A stretch of DNA of 64,000 nucleotides, taken from contig NZ_QZVS01000096.1 of NCBI RefSeq assembly GCF_003602235.1, forward strand, positions 124,001 to 188,000, read 5' to 3'. Position 1 is the first letter of the stretch. The number at the start of each line of letters is the position of its first letter. The position numbers and the translations under genes are program-made. The notes under the pieces are model-generated. The model saw only the letters and a list, made by a program, of their open reading frames with translations. It was not told where the DNA came from and made no database searches. Of the stretch, positions 22,038-32,119 are shown piece by piece. The stretch comes from Cryobacterium melibiosiphilum (lineage in GTDB: Bacteria > Actinomycetota > Actinomycetes > Actinomycetales > Microbacteriaceae).

Positions 22038-23450
22038 ATGAGAACAGAGCGGATGCTGCGCCCCCGACTCCGCCTGATCGGCGGCGTCTGCGCGGGGTTC
22101 GCCGAGCACACCGGGCTGCCGGTCAACGCCGTGCGTACTGCGGCGCTGCTGCTCACCGTGTGCGGCGGCGCCGGGGCGTTGCTCTACGCCTGGCTGTGGG
22201 TGACCGTGCCGAGTGCCCCGGCAGAGTCGGGCCGCTTCGCGACACCGCTGCCTAAGGCAAGCCTGGCCCGCCCGGCCCGAGCGGCGGGCGCCTCGGATGG
22301 CCAGTTCCGGTCGGGGCCCGGCGCGGGTTGGGCAGGAAAGGCAGCCGGCGCGGGCTCGGAGGCGACTGCCCCGAAACTCGGCAATGCCATCCTCGAAGGC
22401 GCCTCGGCGGGCACTGCGGTGGGCGCCAACCCCCGCGCCGCCCCGATTACCGAAATCTTGCTCGGGGTGGCCCTGCTGACCGCCGGCATCACCCTCGTGG
22501 CGAGCCGGCTGGGGGCCAACATACCGCTCGCCGTCGTCGTGCCGGGCATCGTCGTGCTCGCCGGAGCCGCCCTGGCCTGGCGGCAGTTTGCCGACATCCG
22601 CAGCGGCGAGGCGCAGCAGGCATCCGCCCGGCTGGTGCGTGCCCTCGGCGCCCTCGTGCTCGTCGTCGTCGGCATTCTCTTGTTCTTCGTCACCGGCAGC
22701 GCGCCGAACGTGTGGACGGTGGTGGCGGCATCCATCGCCGTGCTGCTCGGTGTTGCGGTGGTGATCGCGCCGTGGCTGCTGCGACTGGCCCGCGACCTCG
22801 CCGACGAGCGTGCGGCCCGGGAACGCGAGTCCGAGCGCGCCGAAATCGCCGCCCACCTGCACGATTCAGTGCTGCAGACCCTCGCCCTGATCCAACAGAA
22901 GGCGGGACCGCACAGCGACGCCGCCCGGCTGGCCCGGGCGCAGGAGCGCGAGCTGCGCGAGTGGCTGTTCGCCGACACGCCGACCGGGGTGAGCGACACC
23001 GTCGACCTCGCAACCGAAGTGCGCCGGGTGTCGAGCCTGATCGAGGCCGACTTTGCGGTGCACTTCGAGTTGGTTGCGGTCGGACCGAGCGTGGCCGACG
23101 CCCCGGAGGCCCTCGTCGCGGCAGCCCGCGAGGCGATGCTCAACGCGGCCCGGCATGCCGGCGGCAGCGTCTCGATCTATCTCGAGTCGCGACCGAGCGG
23201 CATTGAACTCAGCGTTTCCGACCGCGGCCCGGGGTTTCTGATTGACGAGATTCCCGCCGACCGTCACGGCGTGCGGGAATCGATCCTCGCGCGCATGACC
23301 CGGGCCGGCGGCAATGCCCTGCTGCGACCCGGGCCCGGCGGGGTGGGTACCGAGGTTGTTCTGACCCTGCCTGCCGCCACAATCGCGGCGCCCGGAACGG
23401 CTGCACCCGGCACTCCCGCCGAGCACACGATCGAAACGAGAACCACATGA
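22038..23450 (+). CDS. PspC-domain sensor histidine kinase
   Basis: 470 residues from ATG 22038 (an in-frame TTG lies at 22026). Residues 9-58 are a PspC domain with one helix pair (LIGGVCAGFAEHTGLPVNAVR). Four further helices lie at about 137-250. The cytoplasmic kinase has a HisKA_3 helix ERAEIAAHLHDSVLQTL with phospho-acceptor His275 and an HATPase with REAMLNAARHAGG and DRGPGF. The following response regulator overlaps its stop. Sensing inside the membrane without an extracellular domain suits cell-envelope stress detection together with the divergent PspC/toastrack protein. Confidence 0.9.
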   Translation: MRTERMLRPRLRLIGGVCAGFAEHTGLPVNAVRTAALLLTVCGGAGALLYAWLWVTVPSAPAESGRFATPLPKASLARPARAAGASDGQFRSGPGAGWAGKAAGAGSEATAPKLGNAILEGASAGTAVGANPRAAPITEILLGVALLTAGITLVASRLGANIPLAVVVPGIVVLAGAALAWRQFADIRSGEAQQASARLVRALGALVLVVVGILLFFVTGSAPNVWTVVAASIAVLLGVAVVIAPWLLRLARDLADERAARERESERAEIAAHLHDSVLQTLALIQQKAGPHSDAARLARAQERELREWLFADTPTGVSDTVDLATEVRRVSSLIEADFAVHFELVAVGPSVADAPEALVAAAREAMLNAARHAGGSVSIYLESRPSGIELSVSDRGPGFLIDEIPADRHGVRESILARMTRAGGNALLRPGPGGVGTEVVLTLPAATIAAPGTAAPGTPAEHTIETRTT

Positions 23451-24136
23451 CCGAGGCCACAGCGAATGTCGGGGCCGCGGCATCCGTCGCCCTGCCGGTT
23501 CTGATCGTCGATGACCACTCCATCTTCCGTTCGGGGCTGCGCGCCGACCTCGACGCCGGGCTGCACGTGCTCGGCGAGGCGGCAACCGTGGATGAGGCGA
23601 TCGCGCTCGTGATCGAACTACAACCGCGGGTGGTGCTGCTCGACGTGCACCTGCCCGGCGGGCAGGGCGGTGGGGGCGCTGAGGTTATTCGGGTGGCCGC
23701 GCCGAGCGCGCCGCACACCCTCTTTCTGGCATTGAGCGTGTCGGACGCCGCCGACGACGTGGTGAGCGTCATTCGTGCCGGCGCCCGCGGCTACATCACC
23801 AAGAGCGCCTCCGGGGCCGAGGTCAGTGACGCGGCCCGACGAGTGGCCGATGGTGACGCCGTGTTCTCGCCGAAACTGGCCGGCTTCGTGCTCGATGCCT
23901 TCGGTGCCGTGGCAGGGGAGACCGCCGACACCCTCGAGGAACTCGACCGGCTCTCGGCCCGGGAAACGGAGGTCATGCGCCTCATCGCCCGCGGCTATTC
24001 GTACAAGGAGGTCGCCGGCAGCCTGTTCATCTCGATCAAGACCGTGGAGACCCACGTCTCCTCGGTGCTGCGCAAGCTGCAGCTCTCCAATCGCCACGAA
24101 CTCACGGCCTGGGCGCTCGCCCGCAAGCTGCTCTGA
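23447..24136 (+). CDS. NarL/LuxR-type response regulator
   Basis: 229 residues, ATGA overlap with the kinase. Receiver: acidic pair VDDH (21-24), phospho-Asp66 in LLDVHLPGG, Lys in YITKSASG. LuxR-type helix-turn-helix LSARETEVMRLIARGYSYKEVAGSLFISIKTVETHVSSVLRKLQL at about 164-208. It is the output of the PspC kinase and likely controls the divergent PspC/toastrack operon and itself through the 21915-22037 region. Confidence 0.93.
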   Translation: MTEATANVGAAASVALPVLIVDDHSIFRSGLRADLDAGLHVLGEAATVDEAIALVIELQPRVVLLDVHLPGGQGGGGAEVIRVAAPSAPHTLFLALSVSDAADDVVSVIRAGARGYITKSASGAEVSDAARRVADGDAVFSPKLAGFVLDAFGAVAGETADTLEELDRLSARETEVMRLIARGYSYKEVAGSLFISIKTVETHVSSVLRKLQLSNRHELTAWALARKLL

Positions 24137-24389
24137 GGTACGCGGGCCAGGCTGAATGGTCCCGGTAAAGAAAACTGGAAAGTTCTTTTTTCGTTCGGCT
24201 GGTTGAGGCTCGATTTCGGCCCGTGGTCGGGGCGGGTATGTCAGAGGTGCAGTGTTGACTAATGCTCATGAAGATTCCCGAGGATGTACCCGAGGAGGAG
24301 CCTGATGATGAGGAGACTGACGATGAGGAGTGCCCGTCTGGCAACGTTCGGCTGCTCGCGCAGACGGTCGAAGCTAGAGACGTTCGAAA
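24137..24389. other. Convergent gap without a confident gene
   Basis: Holds a weak hairpin with a T-run (AAAGAAAACT..AGTTCTTTTTT, about 24165-24190), a fragment of the GGTTGAG repeat family at about 24201-24210, and a purine-rich, acidic-coding stretch 24262-24390. That stretch has a 43-codon frame (MLMKIPEDVPEEEPDDEE) but no ribosome binding site, so I do not call it. Confidence 0.5.
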
Positions 24390-25844
24390 CTAGAGACGGT
24401 CGAGACGGTCGAGCAACTTCTGCATCGCCGTCATCGCGCCACCCAGTACGGCGGGGATGCCGCCGCCGGGGTGAACCGACGCGCCCACCCGCCAGAGCCA
24501 CGGTCGGGCACGGCTCGTGTAACCCGGCCGGTGGAACGGCCCGCTCTGCCAGAGTGGGTTCGTCGCGCCGTACAGCGCGCCACCGGTCGACCCCCAATCC
24601 GAGAAGTACTGCGGATCGAGCACAACATGGTCCCGAAACAGTTCACTGATGGGGCGATCGAGTCCCACGGCCGCGCTCACCCGCGCGATCTCCGCCGCCA
24701 CCCAGGGGCTCTCGAGGGTGTACTCCCGGCCGTCGGCGGGTGCGGTGAGCAGCACCGCCACGGTGGCCAGGTCATTGGGGTATACCTCATGGGGCCGGTA
24801 GTAGTTGAGAAAGGCCATCGTCTGCTCCGGCGGCACCCCCGCGTCAAGGCTGCGGTGCAGCGCCGCCGGATCGTCGGGCAGCACGACGGAATGAGTGGCG
24901 ATGCCGGCGGGAAGCGGCGCGGCCAGAGTTGCGTAAATTGCCACCCCCGAGCAGGAGAGCGGGCGCGGCCGAGCCGCCGGCAATCCGAGCAGCCCGTCGA
25001 TCACGCCGCGATCGAGTCCACTCACGATGACGTCGGCCGGGTAGGTGGCCGACTCCGTGACGACCCGCCCCTGGGCGACGGATATGACCGGCTCACCCAG
25101 GTGAACCTGGGCGCCGGCGTGCAGAGCGAGCCGGTGTAGGGCCCGCGGCAGCTCGTTCACGCCGCCTTCGGGCACCCAGACCCCGTCGGTGGCCATGATG
25201 GCCGGCATGCTCGCGTAGAGGGCGAGGGTCTGCCGGGGTGAGACGCCCGCGTTGAGGGTGTGGATGGCGATGACCTCGCGCAGGCCGTCGGGCATCCAGG
25301 TCAGGCCGTCGAGAAAGCTCCGGGTGGTCAGCCGGGTGCCGTAGCGACGAAATACGCCGCGCACGGCGGGGAGTGATGCCGGATCGGCCGGGTTGGTCAT
25401 GAGCATGCTCGAGACGAGGGCGCCCAGGCCGCCGTGTTCCCGTTCGAACCGAGCCCAGGCGGAGTGCCACGGATGCCCCGCCGGTACCGGCAGGGTGACG
25501 CTGTCACCGCGATAGAAGTATCGACCCACTTCGGGCAAGCGTTGCAGGGTCACCCCGGCCACAGCGGCAGCCTCACGGGGCGCCGACCCGCGGGCGCCTA
25601 GCGCGTCGTATCGGGCCAGCAGCTCGTTCCAGACCGGCGGGAACGTGACCAGGGCCGGTCCGGTGTCCACCCGCTGCCCGCCGATCTCGAGCCGGCGGCT
25701 CTTGCCGCCGACCCACTCAGCGCCTTCCAGCACGGTCACCGAGTGTCCGGCTCGGCTCAGGAGCGCGGCGGCCGTGAGCCCGCCCAGGCCTGCTCCGAGC
25801 ACGACGATGCGTTGTGGCTTCGTGCGCGTGGCCATGCGGGTCAT
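24390..25844 (-). CDS. CrtI-family carotenoid desaturase-like oxidoreductase
   Basis: 484 residues; ATG 25844 overlaps the UbiA stop by four bases and TAGGAG precedes it. FAD-binding RIVVLGAGLGGLTAAALLSRAGHSVTVLE (about 12-40), then GGKSRRLEIGGQRVDTGPALVTFP as in phytoene desaturases. The C-terminal GASVHPGGGIPAVLGGAMTA is the CrtI signature. CrtI members introduce double bases in phytoene; CrtD members do so at the 3,4 position of C40/C50 chains. Pairing with a UbiA enzyme fits C50 carotenoid (CrtD with lycopene elongase) metabolism, but crtE, crtB and a cyclase are not in this window, so the step is uncertain. Confidence 0.85.
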   Translation of the reverse strand: MTRMATRTKPQRIVVLGAGLGGLTAAALLSRAGHSVTVLEGAEWVGGKSRRLEIGGQRVDTGPALVTFPPVWNELLARYDALGARGSAPREAAAVAGVTLQRLPEVGRYFYRGDSVTLPVPAGHPWHSAWARFEREHGGLGALVSSMLMTNPADPASLPAVRGVFRRYGTRLTTRSFLDGLTWMPDGLREVIAIHTLNAGVSPRQTLALYASMPAIMATDGVWVPEGGVNELPRALHRLALHAGAQVHLGEPVISVAQGRVVTESATYPADVIVSGLDRGVIDGLLGLPAARPRPLSCSGVAIYATLAAPLPAGIATHSVVLPDDPAALHRSLDAGVPPEQTMAFLNYYRPHEVYPNDLATVAVLLTAPADGREYTLESPWVAAEIARVSAAVGLDRPISELFRDHVVLDPQYFSDWGSTGGALYGATNPLWQSGPFHRPGYTSRARPWLWRVGASVHPGGGIPAVLGGAMTAMQKLLDRLDRL

Positions 25845-26680
25845 CGGTAGACTCCTAGCAGAATTGCGGCTACGACCTGGGTTCCGGCAACGGAACCAGC
25901 CACGTAGGGGAACGCGATCGAGTAGCGATACAGACGTCGGGCTGTGGCCGGGGTGGGGTCCCTGCCCAGCGAGAACACGAGCCAACCCGCGATGAGCGTG
26001 TTCACGACGGCGACCGGCCAGCTCACGAACGCGAATCCGATGCTGGACAACGTCCACCAGACGCCGCTCCACACCGTGGCGCCACGGGCACCCAGGGAGA
26101 CGGCCGTGGTGTGGATGCCGACGGCTTCATCTTCGTCGATGTCCTGAACCGCGTCGTAGGTGTGTTTGGCCACGCTCCAGGCCATCAACCCGATCACGGC
26201 CGGCCAGATCGGGGTCTCGCCGAGCGCGAGCGGCACAAAGGCCAGGGGGAACGCGTAGGCGGCGTTGCTGAGTGAATCCAGGTAGCGCCGGGCCTTGAAC
26301 CGTAGTGGAGGCGCGGAATAGAAGATGAAGATGACCGCATAGGCGACGATCCAGGCCAGCGCGGCCGGCGGCAGGAAGAGAAAATACACGAGGAACGGCA
26401 CGTTGGTCAGCACGACTCCCAGCAAAATGCTGCGCGTCTCCGAACCCAGGATGCGGGCACCCTCCAGGCCGCCCTTGCGCGCGTTGCCGGCATCCGTGTC
26501 CTGGTCGAAGATGTCGTTGATGCCGTAGATGAGCAGGTTGAACGGCAGCGTCAGCCAGAGCAGTATGGGCACCGCTTCCCAGCGCCACAGGTCCCCGATC
26601 AGCCACATGCCGATCACAGCGGTTCCGATCGTGTTCACCCAGAGCACCGGTCGTGAGATCTGGACAAGGCGCGCGAGCAT
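25841..26680 (-). CDS. UbiA-family prenyltransferase (lycopene elongase-like)
   Basis: 279 residues, about eight membrane helices. First Asp-rich motif NDIFDQDTD (55-63) and second DIDEDE (about 178-183) bind the Mg-diphosphate of a prenyl donor. The next gene is a CrtI-like desaturase, so a lycopene elongase/hydratase (CrtEb/LyeJ type) role in C50 carotenoids is the best guess; menaquinone or heme-O enzymes are less likely from context. Follows the response regulator by 35 bp on the same strand. Confidence 0.82.
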   Translation of the reverse strand: MLARLVQISRPVLWVNTIGTAVIGMWLIGDLWRWEAVPILLWLTLPFNLLIYGINDIFDQDTDAGNARKGGLEGARILGSETRSILLGVVLTNVPFLVYFLFLPPAALAWIVAYAVIFIFYSAPPLRFKARRYLDSLSNAAYAFPLAFVPLALGETPIWPAVIGLMAWSVAKHTYDAVQDIDEDEAVGIHTTAVSLGARGATVWSGVWWTLSSIGFAFVSWPVAVVNTLIAGWLVFSLGRDPTPATARRLYRYSIAFPYVAGSVAGTQVVAAILLGVYR

Positions 26681-26715
26681 TTTCTTACTCTATCGGCGTG
26701 CGCGGGAGGGATTCT

Positions 26716-27354
26716 TCAGAGCAAACCGATCTCCATCGCCCGGGTCACGGCGCGGGTGCGATCATTCACGTCGAGCTTCTCGAAGATGTGCACGAGATGG
26801 GTCTTCACCGTTGCCTCGCCGATGAAAAGAGTGCGGGCAATGGTGGGGTTGCTGTCGCCGCCGGCGACGAGACGCAGCACCTCGAGTTCGCGAGCCGTCA
26901 GGCGGCACGGCGTGGCCACAGCCGCTCGCAGCCCCTGTTCGCGCAGGCGCTGCACGAGTGTCGCGGCGATCGACGGTGCGAGCACGGTCTGACCGCCGGC
27001 GACCGAGCGCACCCCCTCGAGAATCTCGGCCTGCGGGGCCGCCTTCAGCAGGTAGCCGCTCGCACCGGACTCGATCGCACCGAGAATCTGGTCGTCGCTC
27101 TCATAGGTGGTCAATATCAGAACGCGGATGCTGCCGGCCACGGCCAGGATCCGCGCGGTCGCCGCGGCGCCGTCGAGCAGCGGCATGCGCAGGTCCATCA
27201 GCACCAGGTCGGGCACGAGCGTCACGGCCAGCCGCACGGCCTCCTCCCCGTCGGCGGCCTCGCCGACCACTTCGATGTCATCGGCGAGCGCGAGCAGCGC
27301 CACGATTCCGCTGCGCACGATGGGGTGGTCGTCGGCGACGAGGACCCGGATCAT
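26716..27354 (-). CDS. NarL/LuxR-type response regulator
   Basis: 212 residues. Receiver with VADDHP (6-11), phospho-Asp54 in VLMDLRMPLLDG and Lys in YLLKAAPQ; LuxR helix-turn-helix LTAREVLRL..NPTIARTLFIGEATVKTHLVHIFEKLDVNDR (about 147-200). Its ATG overlaps the kinase stop by four bases. Downstream of an ABC-2 exporter and its kinase, upstream of the UbiA/CrtI pair, all leftward, so it may autoregulate the whole operon. Confidence 0.93.
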   Translation of the reverse strand: MIRVLVADDHPIVRSGIVALLALADDIEVVGEAADGEEAVRLAVTLVPDLVLMDLRMPLLDGAAATARILAVAGSIRVLILTTYESDDQILGAIESGASGYLLKAAPQAEILEGVRSVAGGQTVLAPSIAATLVQRLREQGLRAAVATPCRLTARELEVLRLVAGGDSNPTIARTLFIGEATVKTHLVHIFEKLDVNDRTRAVTRAMEIGLL

Positions 27355-28583
27355 GAAACGTGCGCTTCGAGGGAGGCTCGGACATCCCGCGCCGCGTCAG
27401 GCCCTGTGGATACGCTGACCCGCAACAGGGTCCCGCCGCTGTCGCCGGTGCGCACCTCCAGGCTGCCGCCGACCAGCGCGAGGCGGTCACGCATGCCCGA
27501 CAGCCCAAAGCCGGTCTCGCGTGCCGCGGAGTAGTCCCCGAGGCCGCGGCCGTTGTCGGTGACGTTCAGAGTGACGAGGTCTTCGGTGCGGGTCAGGGTG
27601 ACGGATGCGGCGCTTGCCCGCGAGTGCTTGCGCACGTTGGCGAGTCCCTCCTGGGCGCAGCGCAGCAGTACCACCTCGAGTTCGCGGTCGATGCCGCTGA
27701 CGTGCGCGGCGGCATCCACCCGGATGCCGGTCTCGCGTTCGAAACGTTCCGCCAGCCGGCCGAGGGCGTCGCCGAGGCTGGAGTCGCCGACCCGGACGGG
27801 CGACATCGCGGCAACGAGGGTGCGGGCCTCGGTGAGGGCGTCGCGGGCGTAGCTTTCGATCAGGTCGACGCTGGCCCCGGCCACGGCGGTGTCCGCGGCG
27901 ACGCCGGCCAGCTCGATCCGGGTGCGCTGGGCGAGCATGACCAGACTGGTGAGGCTCTGGGCGATGGTGTCGTGCATCTCGCGGGCCAGGCGCTCACGTT
28001 CACTCGTGGCGCCCGCCGAGCGGTGCAGGGCGGCCAGTTCACCCTGGGCCGCGGTCAGTTCGGCGACGAGGGCGCGCTGCTGTTCACCGGCAACGCTGAT
28101 GTGGCTGATCCAGAAACCCAGCGCGAGCGAGAATGCGAACGCGAGCATCTCGATGATGCCCGCCTGCAGCGCGGCGTCGAGGGTTCCGCCGAGGCTCGCG
28201 GTGAGGCTGGCGAACATCGTGAGGGTGAGCACCGCGTTCCAGATCACTGCCGAGGTGATCGTCGGTGCGAGCACCCAGAGCAGCGGAAAGGCCAGCGACT
28301 GCAGCGTCGCCATGCTGGGAGAGAAAGCGGTGGCGACACCACAGCCGACGACGACGACCACCCTCAGCGACAGCGCGGCACCCGCATGCCCGGGCCGGGC
28401 ATCAGGTGGGAGCTCGCAGATGCCGCGGCGACCGAACCCGGCGTAAAACACGCCGATGGCCGCGAGAGTCCACAGCGCGCCGGTGCGGGCGGCATCCGTC
28501 AGGGCTGAATCGGCAACGGCCACGAGGGCCATCAGGGTCAGCGCCCCCGCGAATGCCACGTCCCACCATCGTTGTGCCGTCAT
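27351..28583 (-). CDS. Sensor histidine kinase (HisKA_3), membrane-bound
   Basis: 410 residues. Five or six N-terminal membrane helices (about 8-160) with no extracellular domain, a short coiled linker, the HisKA_3 helix ERERLAREMHDTIAQSLTSL with His204, and an HATPase (NVRKHSRASAASVTL, DNGRGL, GLSGMRDRL). Intramembrane-sensing type, typical of kinases linked to ABC exporters. GGGAAGGTGAGGAC precedes its ATG. Cognate regulator follows immediately. Confidence 0.92.
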   Translation of the reverse strand: MTAQRWWDVAFAGALTLMALVAVADSALTDAARTGALWTLAAIGVFYAGFGRRGICELPPDARPGHAGAALSLRVVVVVGCGVATAFSPSMATLQSLAFPLLWVLAPTITSAVIWNAVLTLTMFASLTASLGGTLDAALQAGIIEMLAFAFSLALGFWISHISVAGEQQRALVAELTAAQGELAALHRSAGATSERERLAREMHDTIAQSLTSLVMLAQRTRIELAGVAADTAVAGASVDLIESYARDALTEARTLVAAMSPVRVGDSSLGDALGRLAERFERETGIRVDAAAHVSGIDRELEVVLLRCAQEGLANVRKHSRASAASVTLTRTEDLVTLNVTDNGRGLGDYSAARETGFGLSGMRDRLALVGGSLEVRTGDSGGTLLRVSVSTGPDAARDVRASLEAHVS

Positions 28584-28696
28584 GTCCTCACCTTCCCAGA
28601 GATTCGAGGCAGGTCCCGGCGAGAGCGGATGACGAGTCGGTCTGAGCGGCCCACAACGACGACCCGACCGCTCTCGCGGGACACTGCGAATGGCAT
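28580..28696 (-). CDS. Possible 38-residue coupling ORF
   Basis: Fills the gap between permease stop and kinase start: its ATG lies 2 nt after the permease stop and its TGA overlaps the kinase ATG (ATGA). Product MPFAVSRESGRVVVVGRS.. is basic with no known domain. The exact fit at both ends suggests translational coupling, but the frame could also be chance. It has no own ribosome binding site. Confidence 0.3.
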   Translation of the reverse strand: MPFAVSRESGRVVVVGRSDRLVIRSRRDLPRISGKVRT

Positions 28697-28698
28697 GG

Positions 28699-29574
28699 TC
28701 AGGCGTCGCGGCGGATCCAGCGGAAGGTGACCCGGCTGAGCACCAGGCCCACCACGAGCCACAGGCCGAGGGCGACCGCCACCGCGACCAGGTCCCAGGC
28801 GCCGTTCTGCTCGGCGGCCGCGAAGCTGTCGGGCAGAAAGACGGAGCGCATGCCCTGCGCCATCCACTTCAGCGGAAAGACGCTCGCGAGGTTCTGCATC
28901 CAGTCAGGCAGGGTCGTGAACTGCAGGTAGACGCCGGAGATGAATTGCAGCACCAGCACGATCGGGGCCACGACGGCCGTGGCGCTCTTACCCGAGCGCG
29001 GCAGCGCCGAGAGTGCGATGCCGACGAAGGCACTGGTGATCACGCCGAACACGAACACCCAGGCGAAGGTGGCCCACTTCTCGGGATCACTGGGCAGTTC
29101 GATGCTGAAGAGCACCCGCGCGACGAGCAGTAAGAGCGCGGCCTGCAGCGTGGCGGTCACGAACACCTGGCCGATCTTGCCGAGGAAATAACTCAACGGC
29201 GAGAGCGGAGTGCCGCCGAGGCGCTTGAGGGTGCCGTCGCTCTTCTCTCCGGCGATGTCCACGGCGAGGTTCTGCACCCCGGAGAGCAACATGCCAGCCG
29301 CGAGCATGCCCGGCAGGTAGTAAGCCCCCACGCTGACGCCGCCCACACCGTTGTCGTCTCCACCAATGTTGCCCGCCGCACTGAACGCGGCGGTGAAGAT
29401 GCCGAGCATGATGAACGGAAAAAAGAACGTGAAAAGCAGGGTATCCGGCGAGCGGAAGTACAGGCGGGTCTCGTAGCGGATGCGAGAGATGCCCAGCCGC
29501 ACAGTGGTTCCGGGTCCCGGCACGCGAACGGTTGTCGTGGTCGGCCGCGGTCTCGCGGCGCTCGTCGTGGTCAT
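28699..29574 (-). CDS. ABC-2 type exporter permease
   Basis: 291 residues with six membrane helices in ABC-2 order; after helix 1 the sequence YYLPGMLAAGMLLSGVQNLAVDIAGEKSDGTLKRLGGTPLSPLSYFLGKIGQ carries the family's E-x-GT-x-K-R-L motif. N-terminal 30 residues are Thr/Arg-rich and cytoplasmic. Starts within the ATPase stop (ATGA). Exports a drug, lipid or peptide with the adjacent ATPase; the linked two-component pair suggests induction by the substrate or by membrane damage. Confidence 0.9.
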   Translation of the reverse strand: MTTTSAARPRPTTTTVRVPGPGTTVRLGISRIRYETRLYFRSPDTLLFTFFFPFIMLGIFTAAFSAAGNIGGDDNGVGGVSVGAYYLPGMLAAGMLLSGVQNLAVDIAGEKSDGTLKRLGGTPLSPLSYFLGKIGQVFVTATLQAALLLLVARVLFSIELPSDPEKWATFAWVFVFGVITSAFVGIALSALPRSGKSATAVVAPIVLVLQFISGVYLQFTTLPDWMQNLASVFPLKWMAQGMRSVFLPDSFAAAEQNGAWDLVAVAVALGLWLVVGLVLSRVTFRWIRRDA

Positions 29575-30506
29575 GCCCGCATCTCCTTCTGGATCAGTCC
29601 CGCGGTAGTCGGAACGTCGGTGGCCGGGATTTTCGCTTCGTCGTCGCGCACCAGGCCGAGGTAGACGTCTTCCAGACTCGGCCGAATGATCTCCAGTTCG
29701 TCGGGCTCGGCACCATCGGCGGCGGCGACCAGGTCGGCGACGAGCCGGGCCGGGGAATCCGTTCGTTGCTCGCGTGGCCGACCCGATGCATCACGCCAGC
29801 GCACGAGCGGCACGCGGGCGTCGGCGCCGCCGAGCTCGTCGATGGGCCCGATCTCGATCAGCCGGCCGCCGGCGATGATCCCGGCGCGGTCGCCGAGCTG
29901 CGCGGCCTCGTCGAGGTAGTGCGTGGTGAGCAGGATCGTGGTGCCCTCGCCCTTGAGAGTGCGGATCAGATCCCAGAACTGGTGCCGCGCTTCCGGGTCG
30001 AAGCCGGTTGTCGGTTCGTCCAGGAAGAGCAGTTCGGGGCGACCGATGATGCCGAGCGCGACATCCACCCGCCGGCGCTGCCCGCCGGAAAGTTTGCTGA
30101 TGCGGGTCCTGGCCTTCCCGCGCAGGCCGGCGGCGTCGATCACCTCGTCGATGTCGCGTGGGTTGGGGTAGAAACCGGCGAAGTGGCGGAGCTGCTCAGT
30201 GACGGTTGCGTTGCCGGTCTCGGCGCTGGTCTGGAGCACGATGCCGAGCCGGGCCTTCCAGTCGAGGCCGCCCCGGTGCGGGTCGACTCCGAGCACGCTC
30301 ACCTCGCCGGAATCGCGGCCTCGGTAGCCCTCGAGGATCTCGATCGTGGTGCTCTTGCCGGCGCCGTTCGGGCCGAGCAGCGCGAAGGTCTCACCGGCGG
30401 CAATGGAGAAGCTGATGCCGCGCACGGCCTCGAAATTTCCGTAGGACTTGCGGAGGTCCTGCACGCGCACAACAGGGCCTGTGTTCGTCAGAGCGTTGGG
30501 TGTCAT
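29571..30506 (-). CDS. ABC exporter ATP-binding protein
   Basis: 311 residues from ATG 30506 (MTPNALTNTG). Walker A GPNGAGKST (about 46-54), Q-loop VLQTSAE, ABC signature LSGGQRRRVD, Walker B LLFLDEPT, switch His TTHYLDE. The C-terminal 80 residues are the DrrA-type extension. First gene of a long leftward set: ATPase, permease, kinase, regulator, UbiA, CrtI. DrrA-like drug/daunorubicin exporters are the nearest family; cargo unknown. Confidence 0.93.
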   Translation of the reverse strand: MTPNALTNTGPVVRVQDLRKSYGNFEAVRGISFSIAAGETFALLGPNGAGKSTTIEILEGYRGRDSGEVSVLGVDPHRGGLDWKARLGIVLQTSAETGNATVTEQLRHFAGFYPNPRDIDEVIDAAGLRGKARTRISKLSGGQRRRVDVALGIIGRPELLFLDEPTTGFDPEARHQFWDLIRTLKGEGTTILLTTHYLDEAAQLGDRAGIIAGGRLIEIGPIDELGGADARVPLVRWRDASGRPREQRTDSPARLVADLVAAADGAEPDELEIIRPSLEDVYLGLVRDDEAKIPATDVPTTAGLIQKEMRA

Positions 30507-30599
30507 AGGTCCAGAATCCCACCGCAACCCGCCCGCGACTAGCCGTCTACCGGACGACTATGGCATCCCCCGATCGATGGATGCCCCTGCAGTCGGGTG

Positions 30600-31808
<1,209 letters not shown>

Positions 31809-31893
31809 GCTACGAGCATACGACGCAGGCCAGCGGATGCCTACGGGCCACTCCCGCAGTCCGCCGCGGTTGCCCCTCAGCTTGCCCCTCAGC

Positions 31894-31923
31894 TTTACAT
31901 GGTCCACCCCGGTGACCTAGACT
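31894..31923 (+). promoter_or_regulatory. Likely promoter for tRNA-Trp, secE, nusG
   Basis: TTTACA (31894-31899) and TAGACT (31918-31923) are 18 bp apart, about 80 bp before tRNA-Trp. A 12-bp tandem duplication (GCCCCTCAGCTT) lies just upstream. Confidence 0.5.
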
Positions 31924-32004
31924 GGCTGAAGGTAGTTGAAGTCTGCCAAACTTTTTTGCGCCCTTTTCACTGGGGTGCGGCAAGGGCGATGGATTTCTCT
32001 CCAT

Positions 32005-32077
32005 AGGGTGGTGGCTCAATTGGTAGAGCAGCGGTCTCCAAAACCGCAGGTTGCAGGTTCGAGTCCTGTCCGCCCTG
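32005..32077 (+). tRNA. tRNA-Trp (CCA)
   Basis: Acceptor AGGGTGG pairs with CCGCCCT (one G-U), anticodon loop TCTCCAAAA gives CCA, T-arm GCAGG-TTCGAGT-CCTGT, discriminator G32077. It directly precedes secE, the standard actinobacterial arrangement. Confidence 0.96.
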
Positions 32078-32119
32078 CAAGCCGGTGGTAATTCTGTCGG
32101 CCCAGGAAAGGTGTAACTG

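Noticed and set aside
24259-24370. Hydrophobic minus-strand peptide ending LLLGYILGNLHEH
   Set aside because: No ATG, GTG or TTG start after the CrtI-like stop; only an out-of-gene tail of a shadow frame.
24262-24393. 43-codon acidic ORF (MLMKIPEDVPEEEPDDEE)
   Set aside because: No ribosome binding site and it ends inside the facing CrtI-like gene; composition follows a purine-rich tract.
24778-24797. ATACCTCATGGGG, similar to the redox-cluster operators
   Set aside because: Lies in the CrtI-like coding sequence, lacks the matching right arm and is far from any start.
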